Source: Patiriisocius sp047731265
GTDB taxonomy: Bacteria; Bacteroidota; Bacteroidia; Flavobacteriales; Flavobacteriaceae
Direction of reading: 5' to 3'
DNA: 64,000 bases
NCBI RefSeq assembly: GCF_047731265.1
Contig: NZ_CP159835.1
Coordinates: 3,100,001-3,164,000, forward strand
Shown: positions 1 through 8,813 of the stretch, piece by piece
Layout of the letters: every line of letters begins with the position of its first letter
How positions within the stretch are numbered: position 1 is the first letter of the stretch
Program-made: the position numbers and the translations under genes
The notes under the pieces: model-generated
Told to the model about the DNA's origin: nothing
Database searches by the model: none
Seen by the model: only the letters and a program-made list of their open reading frames with translations

Positions 1-815
1 ATAAAAAACGGAATTGAAAATCGAGGGTTCGCCCATTGTTCTTTTGGTGGGTTTGCCACACGGTGAATCGTAGAACGCAGTTTATTATTGGTATGCCTTT
101 CCAGCATATCTCCAACGTTTATAACGAGTTCATCTTCCTGTGGTATCGCGTCAATCCACTCACCATCTTTACGCAATACTTGCAAACCTCCTGAGGAAGC
201 CCCCATAAGTAAAGTAATTAAATTTATATCTCCGTGTGCTCCTGCACGCACAGCGCCTTGGGGTTCCTTAGTAATAGGAGGGTAGTGGATAGGACGTAAA
301 ATACTGTTTCCATTTGCTGCCCAATGATCAAAGTAATGTTCCTCAACGCCAATGTATAAAGCCAAAGCCCTCAATACATAGACTCCCGTTTTCTCGAGCA
401 TTCTATAGGCATCCATACCTGTTGTATTAAAATTGGGGAGTTCTTTGACCAGAACATTATCTGGATATTTTTCTTTCAACTTTGCATCTTCTGATGGTTC
501 TTGTCCAAAATGCCAAAACTCTTTTAAGTCTCCTTCTTTTTTTCCTTTTGCGTGTTCTTTACCAAAAGAAACATAGCCTCTTTGTCCTCCTAAGCCTTCT
601 ATCTCATAGGCTTCTTTAATTTCTAAGGGAAGTGCGAAAAATGCTTTTATTTCTTTATAAAGACCGTCCACTAGCGCATCACTCAGAAAATGATTTTTTA
701 GCGATACAAAGCCTATTTCTTCATAGGCAACTCCTATTTGGGACACAAACTTTTGCCTACGTTTTGGGTCATCACTTAAAAAATCTGACAAATCTACGCT
801 AGGAATATTATTCAT
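1..815 (-). CDS. isopenicillin N synthase-family 2OG-Fe(II) oxygenase (partial, 3' end outside window)
   Basis: I translated the minus strand from the ATG at 813-815; the frame is open to the window edge, so the C-terminus is missing. The protein starts MNNIPSVDLSDFLSDD, typical of the N-terminal DIOX_N segment of non-heme dioxygenases. The iron-binding triad is visible: H194 and D196 in AGAHGDINLITLL and H251 in STIHRVANPP. R265 and S267 in NPRFSIPFF form the RxS motif that holds 2-oxoglutarate. This family oxidises small molecules using Fe(II), O2 and usually 2-oxoglutarate in the cytoplasm; the substrate cannot be told from sequence. It is divergent from the E1 dehydrogenase gene at 937, with about 120 bp between them. 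Family assignment is firm, physiological role unknown. Confidence 0.9.
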   Translation of the reverse strand, partial: MNNIPSVDLSDFLSDDPKRRQKFVSQIGVAYEEIGFVSLKNHFLSDALVDGLYKEIKAFFALPLEIKEAYEIEGLGGQRGYVSFGKEHAKGKKEGDLKEFWHFGQEPSEDAKLKEKYPDNVLVKELPNFNTTGMDAYRMLEKTGVYVLRALALYIGVEEHYFDHWAANGNSILRPIHYPPITKEPQGAVRAGAHGDINLITLLMGASSGGLQVLRKDGEWIDAIPQEDELVINVGDMLERHTNNKLRSTIHRVANPPKEQWANPRFSIPFF

Positions 816-909
816 AAGAGTTTATTTTGTTCACAAAGATACCAAAATAGCGTTGGAAAACGCAGTGCAAATAAATACGATTGTACTTCGCAACGTTTCA
901 TAATTTTTT

Positions 910-917
910 TACTTTTG
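910..917 (+). promoter_or_regulatory. Bacteroidota-type -7 promoter box (TACTTTTG)
   Basis: TACTTTTG matches the Bacteroidota TAnnTTTG -7 consensus and lies 19 bases before the ATG of the E1 gene at 937. It sits in a T-rich run, and the same 14-mer TTTTTTACTTTTGA recurs before the operon at 4454. I see no convincing TTG -33 box at canonical spacing. Confidence 0.5.
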
Positions 918-936
918 AAGATACTTAACAAAGGCT

Positions 937-2943
937 ATGAGTACAAAAATTGAACCTGACATATTTTTTGATTATCAAATTGATAATCTTGATAACACTA
1001 CCCTAGAAAATCTTTATAAAGCAATGTTAAAACCTCGGATGATTGAGGAAAAAATGCTGATTTTATTAAGAATGGGCAAAATTTCAAAATGGTTTAGTGG
1101 TATTGGCCAAGAAGCTATTTCAGTTGGTATTACAAGTGTTCTTAACAAAGAAGAATATATTTTACCAATGCACCGCAACCTTGGTGTCTTTACCACTCGT
1201 GAGATTCCCTTATATCGTTTGTTCTCACAATGGCAAGGAAAAGCGAATGGTTTTACAAAAGGTCGGGATCGTAGTTTTCATTTTGGTACACAAGAGTTCA
1301 ATATTGTTGGAATGATTTCTCATTTAGGGCCTCAATTTGGTGTAGCAGATGGGATTGCTCTTGGAAACAAACTCAAGAAAAACAAGCAAGTATGCGCCGT
1401 TTTCACGGGCGAGGGAGGAACTAGTGAAGGAGATATTCACGAAGCACTTAATGTAGCTTCCGTTTGGCAACTACCCGTTTTATTCTGTATAGAAAATAAT
1501 GGATACGGATTGTCAACACCTTCCAGCGAGCAATATTACTGCGAAAATCTTGCAGATCGAGGCAAAGGCTACGGAATGGAGTCTCACATTATTGAAGGAA
1601 ACAACATTATTGAAGTATATACTAAGGTAAAAGCTCTGGTCGAGGATATGCGCGAAAATCCGCGTCCTGTATTATTAGAGTTTAAAACCTTTAGAATGCG
1701 AGGCCATGAAGAGGCAAGTGGAACAAAGTATGTTCCAGAAGAATTAATTACCGAATGGGCAGAGAAAGATCCACTTATTAATTTTGAGAATTTCTTGTTG
1801 GCCAAAGGTATTATTACCGAAACCCAAATAGAAGAATTAAAAGTAGCTATAAAAGCTGAAATCGATGGTGGTTTAAATCTTGCTTTTGCAGAAGAAACAG
1901 TAAAAGCAGATTTAAGTACTGAGTTAAATGACGTATTTAAATCATTTGAATATCAGGAAGTTAAGCCTAATTCAACCACTGAAGAATTGCGATTGATTGA
2001 TGCTATTTCGGTAGGGTTAAAACAAACGATGGAGCGCCACGACAATACGGTGATTATGGGGCAGGATATCGCTGAATATGGAGGTGTTTTTAAAATTACA
2101 GAAGGTTTCTTAGAGGCTTTTGGTCACGACAGAGTTAGGAACACACCAATTTGTGAAAGCGCTATCGTAAGTGCTTGTATGGGATTGTCTATAACTGGTT
2201 TTAAGGCCATTATGGAAATGCAATTTGCAGATTTTGTTACTTCAGGCTTTAATCCAATTGTAAATTATTTGGCAAAAAACCATTATCGCTGGAACCAAGA
2301 GGCAGATGTAGTCATAAGAATGCCTTGTGGTGCCGGTGTAGGTGCAGGACCTTTTCATAGCCAAACGAATGAAGCTTGGTTTACACATACCCCTGGATTA
2401 AAAGTAGTCTACCCTGCATTTCCGTATGATGCAAAAGGATTAATTGCAACCGCAGTTGAAGATCCAAATCCTGTATTGTTCTTTGAACACAAGGCGCTGT
2501 ACCGCAGCATTCGACAACAAGTACCCACAGATTACTATACTATCCCATTAGGCAAAGCGGCACTTTTAAAAGAAGGGAATGATATTACAATCATCACTTA
2601 TGGTTTTGGAGTACATTGGGCACTAGAGGTCTTGGAGAAGAACCCTTCCATTAAAGCAGATTTATTGGATTTAAGAACTTTAGCACCGCTAGATAAAGAC
2701 GCTATTTTTGATTCGGTTAAAAAAACTGGAAAGGTTATTATTTTACAAGAAGACTCACTAATGGGTGGTCTTGCGAGTGATATTTCAGCAATGATTAGCG
2801 AAACGTGTTTTGAATATCTTGATGCTCCAATAAAAAGAGTGGCCAGTTTAGAAACTCCAATACCGTTTGCAGCAGCACTCGAAGAACAATACTTATCAAA
2901 GTCCCGTTTTGAGGAAGAATTAATTAATTTGAATGCCTATTAA
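937..2943 (+). CDS. fused alpha/beta 2-oxoacid dehydrogenase E1 component (branched-chain or pyruvate type)
   Basis: This is a thiamine-diphosphate-dependent E1 of a 2-oxoacid dehydrogenase complex, decarboxylating a 2-oxoacid and passing the acyl group to lipoyl-E2. It is a single chain of 668 aa in which the alpha subunit (about residues 1-345) is joined to the beta subunit (about 350-668), an arrangement common in Bacteroidota. The ThDP motif runs from G158-E159-G160 to E186-N187-N188 (FTGEGGTSEGD to CIENNGYGL). MHR with H79 is the usual active-site loop. The beta half has the MEMQFADFVTSGFNPIVN segment. Resemblance to branched-chain E1 suggests 2-oxoisovalerate dehydrogenase, but substrate choice is inference. 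The cofactor links it loosely to the thiamine operon at 43555-50580. No E2 or E3 gene lies nearby. Confidence 0.92.
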   Translation: MSTKIEPDIFFDYQIDNLDNTTLENLYKAMLKPRMIEEKMLILLRMGKISKWFSGIGQEAISVGITSVLNKEEYILPMHRNLGVFTTREIPLYRLFSQWQGKANGFTKGRDRSFHFGTQEFNIVGMISHLGPQFGVADGIALGNKLKKNKQVCAVFTGEGGTSEGDIHEALNVASVWQLPVLFCIENNGYGLSTPSSEQYYCENLADRGKGYGMESHIIEGNNIIEVYTKVKALVEDMRENPRPVLLEFKTFRMRGHEEASGTKYVPEELITEWAEKDPLINFENFLLAKGIITETQIEELKVAIKAEIDGGLNLAFAEETVKADLSTELNDVFKSFEYQEVKPNSTTEELRLIDAISVGLKQTMERHDNTVIMGQDIAEYGGVFKITEGFLEAFGHDRVRNTPICESAIVSACMGLSITGFKAIMEMQFADFVTSGFNPIVNYLAKNHYRWNQEADVVIRMPCGAGVGAGPFHSQTNEAWFTHTPGLKVVYPAFPYDAKGLIATAVEDPNPVLFFEHKALYRSIRQQVPTDYYTIPLGKAALLKEGNDITIITYGFGVHWALEVLEKNPSIKADLLDLRTLAPLDKDAIFDSVKKTGKVIILQEDSLMGGLASDISAMISETCFEYLDAPIKRVASLETPIPFAAALEEQYLSKSRFEEELINLNAY

Positions 2944-3173
2944 AGGGGCCTTTAATGCAATAACTAAGGAGCAAGAGAAAATGATGCGTTTTACCGTTTT
3001 CAGTTAAAATTTTTATAAACGATGCCCAACTTTATACACGAAGTTGTAACTTATAAATCTTTTGATTTACATCTAATTATAGTTTATATTTCCTCAGTTC
3101 TATTAGTATTTGCAAAACTTAAAAGAATCTTAAAAACATAAAAAAAACAACCTCATTTAAAAATAGTTAATTT

Positions 3174-3659
3174 ATGAAGAAATTAATTTTACTTGCCGTT
3201 ATGGCATTAGTCGTTCTGGCTTGTGGAGTTCCTAAAACGGTAATCCAGTCTAAAAAAGTTATGAAAGGCTCTTGGAGCTTAGATACTATTAATTATGACC
3301 AACCTGGTAAATACAATATATCGCTATTAGATGATGGTTCAAGCGATTGCTTTGAAGGCTCTACTTGGAGATTTATCCCCAACAACAACAGCGGGGTTTA
3401 TACCATTAAGAACAATGATTGTTTAACAGGTGATAGAAATTTCATCTTCACTATTGCAGAGATAGACCAGGCAACAAGTCTCTATGATTTCTTATTAAAG
3501 CCCACTGTTAAACAGGGGAGCGCAAATAAAGCTGAGAAAACAGGATATCGATTGCGATTATCACAACTTGGCGAATCATCAATGCAATGGCAACAAACCG
3601 TTATGGTTGATAATAAACCATTTACTTTTAATATGAACTTTACTAAAATTGAAGAATAA
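3174..3659 (+). CDS. lipocalin-like lipoprotein
   Basis: 161-aa protein with a lipoprotein signal: MKKLILLAVMALVVLACG has a hydrophobic stretch ending in a lipobox with C17. The rest (KGSWSLDTINYDQPG, then SSDCFEGSTWRFIPNNNSG and a GYRLRLSQL strand) looks like the small beta-barrel lipoproteins annotated as lipocalin family in flavobacteria, which begin with a GTW/GSW-like motif. The TAA stop overlaps the ATG of the next gene (TAATG at 3657-3661), so the two are translationally coupled and probably act together in the envelope. Ligand and function are unknown. Confidence 0.75.
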   Translation: MKKLILLAVMALVVLACGVPKTVIQSKKVMKGSWSLDTINYDQPGKYNISLLDDGSSDCFEGSTWRFIPNNNSGVYTIKNNDCLTGDRNFIFTIAEIDQATSLYDFLLKPTVKQGSANKAEKTGYRLRLSQLGESSMQWQQTVMVDNKPFTFNMNFTKIEE

Positions 3660-4366
3660 TGAAAAAGATATTTAAACAAATAGCAACAATAGCATTGAGT
3701 GTGACCCTTATTACTGTATTTACAAATTGCGAAGCAACTAAAAACGTAAACAATAAACAAAAAGGAGCGGTAATTGGTGCAACCAGTGGAGCTTTGTTAG
3801 GTGCCATTCTTGGTAATAACATTGGTAAAGGTGGTAATGGAGCGCTTGGAGCCATAATTGGTGGTGTTGTTGGGGGCGGTGCTGGAGTACTTATTGGAAA
3901 TAAAATGGACAAACAAGCACAACAAATCGAAAATGAAATTCCTGGTGCTCAAGTAGAACGTATAGATGATAATATTGTAATTACGTTTGATGAAAATAGT
4001 GGTGTTTATTTTGACACTGCTAAATTTTACATTAATCCTGCTTCACAAACAACACTAGATAAACTTAGCGGCGTTTTAGTTGAATATGGAGACACGAATA
4101 TTCTTATCATTGGCCATACCGACAGTGTAGGTAATGATGCAAATAATATGAAGCTCTCTAAAAACCGTGCAATGTCGGTTAATAACTATTTTAACAATAA
4201 AGGCATCTCTTCTAATAGATTAACCACAAATTGGTATGGCGAACAATCTCCCGTAGGAGATAACGCTACTGCTGAAGGTAGAAAAAAGAATCGTCGGGTA
4301 AATATTGTAATTGTTCCTAATGAAAAAATGGAGCAAGATGCTGTAAACGAATCAAACGGGAATTAA
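3659..4366 (+). CDS. OmpA-family lipoprotein with glycine zipper
   Basis: 235 aa. A signal peptide ends in a lipobox (VFTNCEATKN, Cys about residue 24). A glycine-zipper segment follows at about 36-85, with GAVIGATSGALLGAILGNN and a second GGVVGGGAG block. The C-terminal OmpA domain (about 105-225) contains IGHTDSVGND, LSKNRAMSV and GRKKNRRVNI; the Asp and Arg of these motifs bind the diaminopimelate of peptidoglycan in this family. The protein likely anchors the outer membrane to the cell wall. Its start codon overlaps the stop of the preceding lipoprotein gene. This architecture (YiaD/Pal-like) is widespread; a specific role is not deducible. Confidence 0.9.
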   Translation: MKKIFKQIATIALSVTLITVFTNCEATKNVNNKQKGAVIGATSGALLGAILGNNIGKGGNGALGAIIGGVVGGGAGVLIGNKMDKQAQQIENEIPGAQVERIDDNIVITFDENSGVYFDTAKFYINPASQTTLDKLSGVLVEYGDTNILIIGHTDSVGNDANNMKLSKNRAMSVNNYFNNKGISSNRLTTNWYGEQSPVGDNATAEGRKKNRRVNIVIVPNEKMEQDAVNESNGN

Positions 4367-4422
4367 ATAAAAACGGAAATACAATTAAAAACCTTTTCAT
4401 AAATTTTTGTGAATGGGTTTTT

Positions 4423-4430
4423 TACTTTTG
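4423..4430 (+). promoter_or_regulatory. -7 promoter box of the type III PKS operon (TACTTTTG)
   Basis: TACTTTTG fits TAnnTTTG and is preceded by the same T-run as the box at 910. A transcript from here would start near 4434, downstream of the GTG at 4409. This supports ATG 4454 as the true start of the flavoprotein and marks the head of the 4454-10357 operon. Confidence 0.55.
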
Positions 4431-4453
4431 ATAAGTATTCCGTACTTTATACT

Positions 4454-5581
4454 ATGTTAAAAGTGTTGGATTTTGAGGTGGTTATTATTGGAGGTGGACT
4501 CGCGGGATTAACTGCTGCCTTGCACCTTTCCCAAAATAATAGCAACGTTTTACTTATTGAAAAATACGCTTATCCCCATCACAAAGTTTGTGGGGAATAT
4601 GTTTCAAATGAAGTTCTTCCTTATTTAAATAAATTAGGTGTTTATCCAATTAAAAACGGTGCGCAACAAATAAGCAAATTTGAAATAAGCAATCACCACG
4701 GAAAACAAATTTCTGCCACATTACCTTTAGGCGGCTTTGGTATGAGTAGACATGCTTTTGATTTACTCTTGTATAACAAACTAAAAGAAACGGCAAATGT
4801 TTTAATTGATAGTGTTTCTGAAGTAACATACAACAATGAGATTTTCAAAATTAAAACCTCAAATGGACGTTCTTTTACATCAAAATATGTTCTTGGTGCT
4901 TGGGGGAAACGAACAAATCTAGATAAAAAAATAGACCGACCCTTTATTAATAGAACATCTCCTTGGCTGGGCGTTAAAGCGCACTACGAATACGAAATGC
5001 CAACAGATGTTGTAAGACTTCATAATTTTGATGGAGGCTATTGTGGTCTTTCTAAAACAGAAAGTGGCGCAGTAAATGCTTGCTATCTCACCACCTACGC
5101 CTCATTTAAAAAAGTAGGAGATATTGAAACGTTTCAGCAAACTACGATGTCAAAAAATCCTTTTCTCAAGCATTTTTATAATACCGCAAAACCACTTTTT
5201 GAAAAACCGTTGTCTATAAGTCAGATTTCATTTGGGCAAAAAGAAGCCATTTCGGATCATATTTTAATGATAGGAGATACCGCGGGACTTATTCACCCTT
5301 TATGCGGAAACGGAATGGCGATGGCTATTCACAGCGCAAAAATAGTTTCAGAACTTTTAGTAACAACACAAGCTAACAACGAGACGACTAGAAATGATCT
5401 CGAAGTAGCCTACGAGCAACAATGGAAAAAGGCATTTGCTAATAGGATGACTACAGGGAGAATAATCCAACGACTATTAATGCAACCAACAGCCACAAAA
5501 TTTGGTTTTAAAGCAGCGCAGATGGTTCCTTCTTTAGTACCATCGATTATTAAAAAAACACACGGAGAGGTATTATTATGA
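4454..5581 (+). CDS. FAD-dependent oxidoreductase (geranylgeranyl reductase/FixC-like)
   Basis: 375 aa from ATG 4454; an in-frame GTG at 4409 lies upstream of the likely transcription start and was not chosen. The N-terminal Rossmann motif is FEVVIIGGGLAGLTAALHL (GxGxxG form), followed by the HHKVCGE loop typical of geranylgeranyl reductase-like flavoproteins. A second FAD motif, MIGDTAGLIHPLCGNGMAMA, lies near residue 270. The enzyme probably hydroxylates, oxidises or reduces a lipid-like product. First gene of the operon; its end overlaps the methyltransferase start by 4 bp (ATGA at 5578-5581). A flavoprotein plus methyltransferase next to a type III PKS recalls the Streptomyces srsABC phenolic-lipid cluster, where the flavoprotein is a ring hydroxylase; this parallel is inference. 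Confidence 0.88.
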   Translation: MLKVLDFEVVIIGGGLAGLTAALHLSQNNSNVLLIEKYAYPHHKVCGEYVSNEVLPYLNKLGVYPIKNGAQQISKFEISNHHGKQISATLPLGGFGMSRHAFDLLLYNKLKETANVLIDSVSEVTYNNEIFKIKTSNGRSFTSKYVLGAWGKRTNLDKKIDRPFINRTSPWLGVKAHYEYEMPTDVVRLHNFDGGYCGLSKTESGAVNACYLTTYASFKKVGDIETFQQTTMSKNPFLKHFYNTAKPLFEKPLSISQISFGQKEAISDHILMIGDTAGLIHPLCGNGMAMAIHSAKIVSELLVTTQANNETTRNDLEVAYEQQWKKAFANRMTTGRIIQRLLMQPTATKFGFKAAQMVPSLVPSIIKKTHGEVLL

Positions 5582-6285
5582 TCACATTCAGCAGTAAAGA
5601 ACGTTCTAGGCAAGAAGAGGTAATGGATGGTTTCCAATTACAAGGAGAAGGAATGGAAGATTTACTCACAGACCTTAAGTGCGTAAATAAACTGTTGGGT
5701 GGAAACGCCATTACAACAGAAGGCATAGCAAGGCTAATAACAGATAAAACGAGGGAATACAAGCTATTAGATGTTGGTTGTGGAGATGGGGAAATCCTAA
5801 GACAATGCGCAAACTACGGCCGAAAAAGGGGATTGAAATTTAAACTTATAGGATTAGATGGGAATCCCCATATTTTAGCGGAAGCTCAAAAGCGTTCCGT
5901 TCAGTATCCAGAAATAAGCTACGTTACATTAGATATTTTAGGGGATACCGAAAAACTTCCAGAGATAGACATTGCTCTTTTTACCTTGTTTTTGCATCAT
6001 TTTGAAAATGAAAAAATTGAACAAATCCTGTCAAACTTACTGTCAAAATGCTCCCTTGGACTAGTAGTCAATGACTTACAACGAAGTCCTATTGCGTTTA
6101 ACTTATTCAAGGTTTTTAGTAGTATATTTATAAAGACCAAAATCGCCAAACACGACGGACTCGTATCTGTAGCAAGGTCTTTCAGGAAATCTGAATTAGA
6201 AATCATGAGCAAAAGTTTACATTTTTCCAAACAAACGATCAAATGGAAATGGGCATTTAGGTATCAATGGGTACTATGGAAATAA
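5578..6285 (+). CDS. class I SAM-dependent methyltransferase of the type III PKS operon
   Basis: 235 aa. The SAM-binding motif I is YKLLDVGCGDGEILRQC (D65-G71), with motif II around KLIGLDGNPHILAEA and a post-motif III segment DIALFTLFLHHFEN. The LHHF segment resembles small-molecule O- or C-methyltransferases of the UbiE/BpsB-like groups. It overlaps the flavoprotein gene by 4 bp and precedes the type III PKS by 130 bp. It most likely methylates the polyketide product, as SrsB and BpsB do for alkylresorcinols and alkylpyrones; that assignment rests on gene context rather than on a substrate motif. Confidence 0.85.
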   Translation: MITFSSKERSRQEEVMDGFQLQGEGMEDLLTDLKCVNKLLGGNAITTEGIARLITDKTREYKLLDVGCGDGEILRQCANYGRKRGLKFKLIGLDGNPHILAEAQKRSVQYPEISYVTLDILGDTEKLPEIDIALFTLFLHHFENEKIEQILSNLLSKCSLGLVVNDLQRSPIAFNLFKVFSSIFIKTKIAKHDGLVSVARSFRKSELEIMSKSLHFSKQTIKWKWAFRYQWVLWK

Positions 6286-6397
6286 ATATAGAATCGGATT
6301 AAATTAAATTATTATAAAATAAATAACTTGAACATCCCCATCCAGTCTTCTCTTGAAATGGGAGGAGCTTAAATTCTCTTTTGAAGGGATTTAGAGG

Positions 6398-6412
6398 GAT
6401 GTTAGTAACATC
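6398..6412 (+). promoter_or_regulatory. 15-bp palindrome abutting the type III PKS start codon
   Basis: GATGTTAGTAACATC has two perfect 7-bp arms around a single G and ends 3 bases before the ATG at 6416. It could be an operator or an RNA hairpin over the ribosome entry site. Function is unproven. Confidence 0.4.
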
Positions 6413-6415
6413 TTT

Positions 6416-7468
6416 ATGAGCGTAAAAATAACAACAGTTGTAAAGCAACTTCCAAAATACAGTAGAGACACAAAAGATATTATTCCCTTTGTGGAGCAAT
6501 GGATGGCAGATCAAGACAATCGCTTTAAAAGAAAGGTGATTAAAATCTTTGAAGGAGCAGGGGTAGACAAACGCTACAGTATTATGGACCCCATTGAGGT
6601 ATTTACAAATCCAAGCTTTCAAGGACGAAATGACATCTATATTCGGGAAGTAAAAGCATTGGCAAAACAAGCACTTGAAAAAGCATTGGAAAAAGCACAA
6701 TGGAAAGCTACCGATATTGACTTCCTTATTACCGTAAGTTGCACTGGAATTATGATTCCATCGGTAGATGCTTATGTAATCAATGATCTTGAAATGCGTC
6801 AAGACGTTGTGCGATTGCCAGTAACCGAAATGGGCTGTGCTGCAGGTGTTTCTGGAATCATTTACGCTAAGAATTTTTTAAAAGCAAATCCTGGCAAACG
6901 GGCAGCAGTAATTGCGGTAGAGGCTCCAACAGCGACCTTCCAATTGGAGGATTATACCATGACGAATATGGTGAGTGCTGCTATTTTTGGTGATGGTGCT
7001 GCCTGCGTTTTATTATCTTCACACGAGGAGGATGAAGGTCCAGAAATACTAGCGGAAGAAATGTACCATTTTTATAACGCTACAGAAATGATGGGATTTA
7101 AATTAGTGAATACAGGGCTTCAAATGATCTTAGATAAAGATGTTCCTCAAAGAATAACCGATCATTTTCCAAATATTGTACATCCTTTTCTGTCAAAAAG
7201 CGGATATAAAATTGAAGATGTAGACCATTTAATTTTTCATCCTGGAGGAAAGAAAATTGTACAAACCGTGGAAGATTTATTTGGGAGCTTAGGGAAGAAT
7301 ATAAACGATACGAAGGAGGTACTTCGTCTTTATGGGAATATGAGTAGTGCGACCGTTCTTTATGTCTTAGAACAATTTATGGATCGAGGCGTAGAGAAAG
7401 ATGCTTTGGGTTTAATGCTAAGTTTTGGGCCAGGGTTTTCTGCACAACGGGTTTTATTGAAATTTTAA
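6416..7468 (+). CDS. type III polyketide synthase (chalcone synthase-like)
   Basis: 350 aa, full length for the family. The Cys-His-Asn triad is complete: C141 in VTEMGCAAGVSG, H275 in LIFHPGGKK and N308 in RLYGNMSSATV. The GFGPG-like loop near the C-terminus reads LSFGPGFSAQ. The enzyme extends an acyl starter with malonyl-CoA and cyclises the product to a pyrone or resorcinol. The operon supplies a methyltransferase and flavoprotein upstream and an enoyl reductase, dehydratase, ketosynthase and ACP downstream, so a long or unusual acyl-ACP starter is likely. The stop overlaps the next start (TAATG at 7466-7470). Product unknown; alkylresorcinol or alkylpyrone is the best guess. Confidence 0.93.
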   Translation: MSVKITTVVKQLPKYSRDTKDIIPFVEQWMADQDNRFKRKVIKIFEGAGVDKRYSIMDPIEVFTNPSFQGRNDIYIREVKALAKQALEKALEKAQWKATDIDFLITVSCTGIMIPSVDAYVINDLEMRQDVVRLPVTEMGCAAGVSGIIYAKNFLKANPGKRAAVIAVEAPTATFQLEDYTMTNMVSAAIFGDGAACVLLSSHEEDEGPEILAEEMYHFYNATEMMGFKLVNTGLQMILDKDVPQRITDHFPNIVHPFLSKSGYKIEDVDHLIFHPGGKKIVQTVEDLFGSLGKNINDTKEVLRLYGNMSSATVLYVLEQFMDRGVEKDALGLMLSFGPGFSAQRVLLKF

Positions 7469-8250
7469 TGACAACAAAAGAAACCACATATAAAAAAACA
7501 TGGGCTCTCATTTTAGGAGGAAGTAGTGGTTTAGGACTTGCTACCGCTCATAAATTAGCACTTGAAGGATTTCATATATGTATCGTTCATCGCGACCGGA
7601 AGAGCTCATTAGTCTCCTTTGAGAAAGAATGCGACACGATGAGAAACCGCGGCGTTGAAGTTTTAAACTTTAATCTAGACGCATTAAAAACGGAAACGAT
7701 TTCCACCGTATTGGAAAATTTGGAGGATCACTCAATTTCAATAGTGGTTCATAGCATCGCAAAAGGAAGTTTAAAACCATTGCGTTCTCAAGATAACGCC
7801 TTATCTAAGGCAGATTTAGATATTACCATACACGCGATGGCCACGAGTTGGTGGGAATGGACGAACGCGTGTATCAAAGCAAATAAACTTTTTACAAGCG
7901 CAAGTAATATCGCTTTTACTAGCGAAGGAAATTCAAAAATATGGGAAGGGTATGGAGCTGTTACCGCAGCAAAAGCAGTCTTGGAAGCATTAATGAGGCA
8001 AATGGCTGTTGAATTAGCGCCTTTAGGAATTAGGACAAATTGCATTCAAGCAGGCGTCACGCGAACGCCATCTTTTGCAATGATTCCCAATAGTGATAAC
8101 TTGGCAGAAATGGCCATGAAAAGAAACCCTTTTAATAGGTTGACAGTGCCAAGCGATGTAGCCAATGCAGTTGCACTACTAGCCAATCCAGATGCAACTT
8201 GGATCAATGGGACCATTTTAAAAGTAGATGGTGGTGAAAGTCTGCGGTGA
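7468..8250 (+). CDS. SDR-family enoyl-ACP reductase-like enzyme (FabL/FabI type)
   Basis: 260 aa short-chain dehydrogenase. The nucleotide-binding glycine motif is LILGGSSGLGLATA (residues 17-24 core). The catalytic pair is Y162 and K169 separated by six residues (GYGAVTAAKA). YX6K is the spacing of enoyl-ACP reductases rather than the YX3K of ketoreductases, while the glycine motif is closer to FabL than to FabI. It probably reduces the enoyl intermediate during synthesis of the acyl starter. Its ATG overlaps the stop of the PKS gene. No dedicated ketoreductase is visible in the operon, so 3-ketoacyl reduction would use the housekeeping FabG or this enzyme. Confidence 0.82.
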   Translation: MTTKETTYKKTWALILGGSSGLGLATAHKLALEGFHICIVHRDRKSSLVSFEKECDTMRNRGVEVLNFNLDALKTETISTVLENLEDHSISIVVHSIAKGSLKPLRSQDNALSKADLDITIHAMATSWWEWTNACIKANKLFTSASNIAFTSEGNSKIWEGYGAVTAAKAVLEALMRQMAVELAPLGIRTNCIQAGVTRTPSFAMIPNSDNLAEMAMKRNPFNRLTVPSDVANAVALLANPDATWINGTILKVDGGESLR

Positions 8251-8339
8251 GGATTTTCGACATGGGATTTTCAATTTATATTAAAGGAAACCGTATCGCA
8301 GCGGCGGGATTTATTGCGGGGGTTATTTGAATATAAAGT

Positions 8340-8762
8340 ATGAATTATAAAGAAATCATAACGAGATTACCTTATAGCAAACCCTTTTTGTTTGTTGACG
8401 CACTGGAAAGTGTTTCAGAAAATGGTGTTGTGGGGCGCTATACATTTAGGGCTGAAAGTGATTTTTACAAAGGCCATTTTAAAGAAAACCCAATTACACC
8501 AGGTGTTTTACTAACGGAATGTATGGCGCAGATAGGGGTGGTCTGCTTAGGAATATTCTTAACTGCCACATCACAGGCAAAAAAAGTAGCACTGTCTAAT
8601 ACAAGCATAGATTTTTACAAACCAGTACTTCCAGATGAAACCGTAACTGTTCATTCCGAAAAAATCTATTTTAGATTTGGGAAATTAAAATGTAAAGTTC
8701 GCATGTTAAATGCAAAAGATGAAGTAGTGGCCTTAGGTGAAATTAGTGGGATGGTTATTTAA
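8340..8762 (+). CDS. FabZ-like 3-hydroxyacyl-ACP dehydratase
   Basis: 140-aa hot-dog-fold protein. The catalytic His is H46 in FYKGHFKENP, and the acidic partner is E60 in TPGVLLTECMAQIG, both matching FabZ/FabA-type dehydratases. Length is right for FabZ. It dehydrates 3-hydroxyacyl-ACP to the 2-enoyl form, feeding the reductase encoded just upstream. It follows the reductase by 89 bp and precedes the ketosynthase by 51 bp, all on one strand, so it is part of the private chain-building set rather than the housekeeping fab locus. Confidence 0.88.
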   Translation: MNYKEIITRLPYSKPFLFVDALESVSENGVVGRYTFRAESDFYKGHFKENPITPGVLLTECMAQIGVVCLGIFLTATSQAKKVALSNTSIDFYKPVLPDETVTVHSEKIYFRFGKLKCKVRMLNAKDEVVALGEISGMVI

Positions 8763-8813
8763 ATGGTTTTTAAGCCATAGTCGTTTGTTTAAAATATTTT
8801 AGGTGCTTATCGT

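Noticed and set aside
3643..3912. Minus-strand Pro-rich 89-codon frame
   Set aside because: Reverse complement of the glycine zipper of the OmpA-family gene; the repeats of Pro and Ala come from Gly and Ala/Ile codons on the other strand.
6299..6802. Minus-strand 167-codon frame before and within the PKS gene
   Set aside because: It overlaps the start of the type III PKS, is Cys/Phe/Tyr-rich in the manner of antisense frames and has no recognisable motif.
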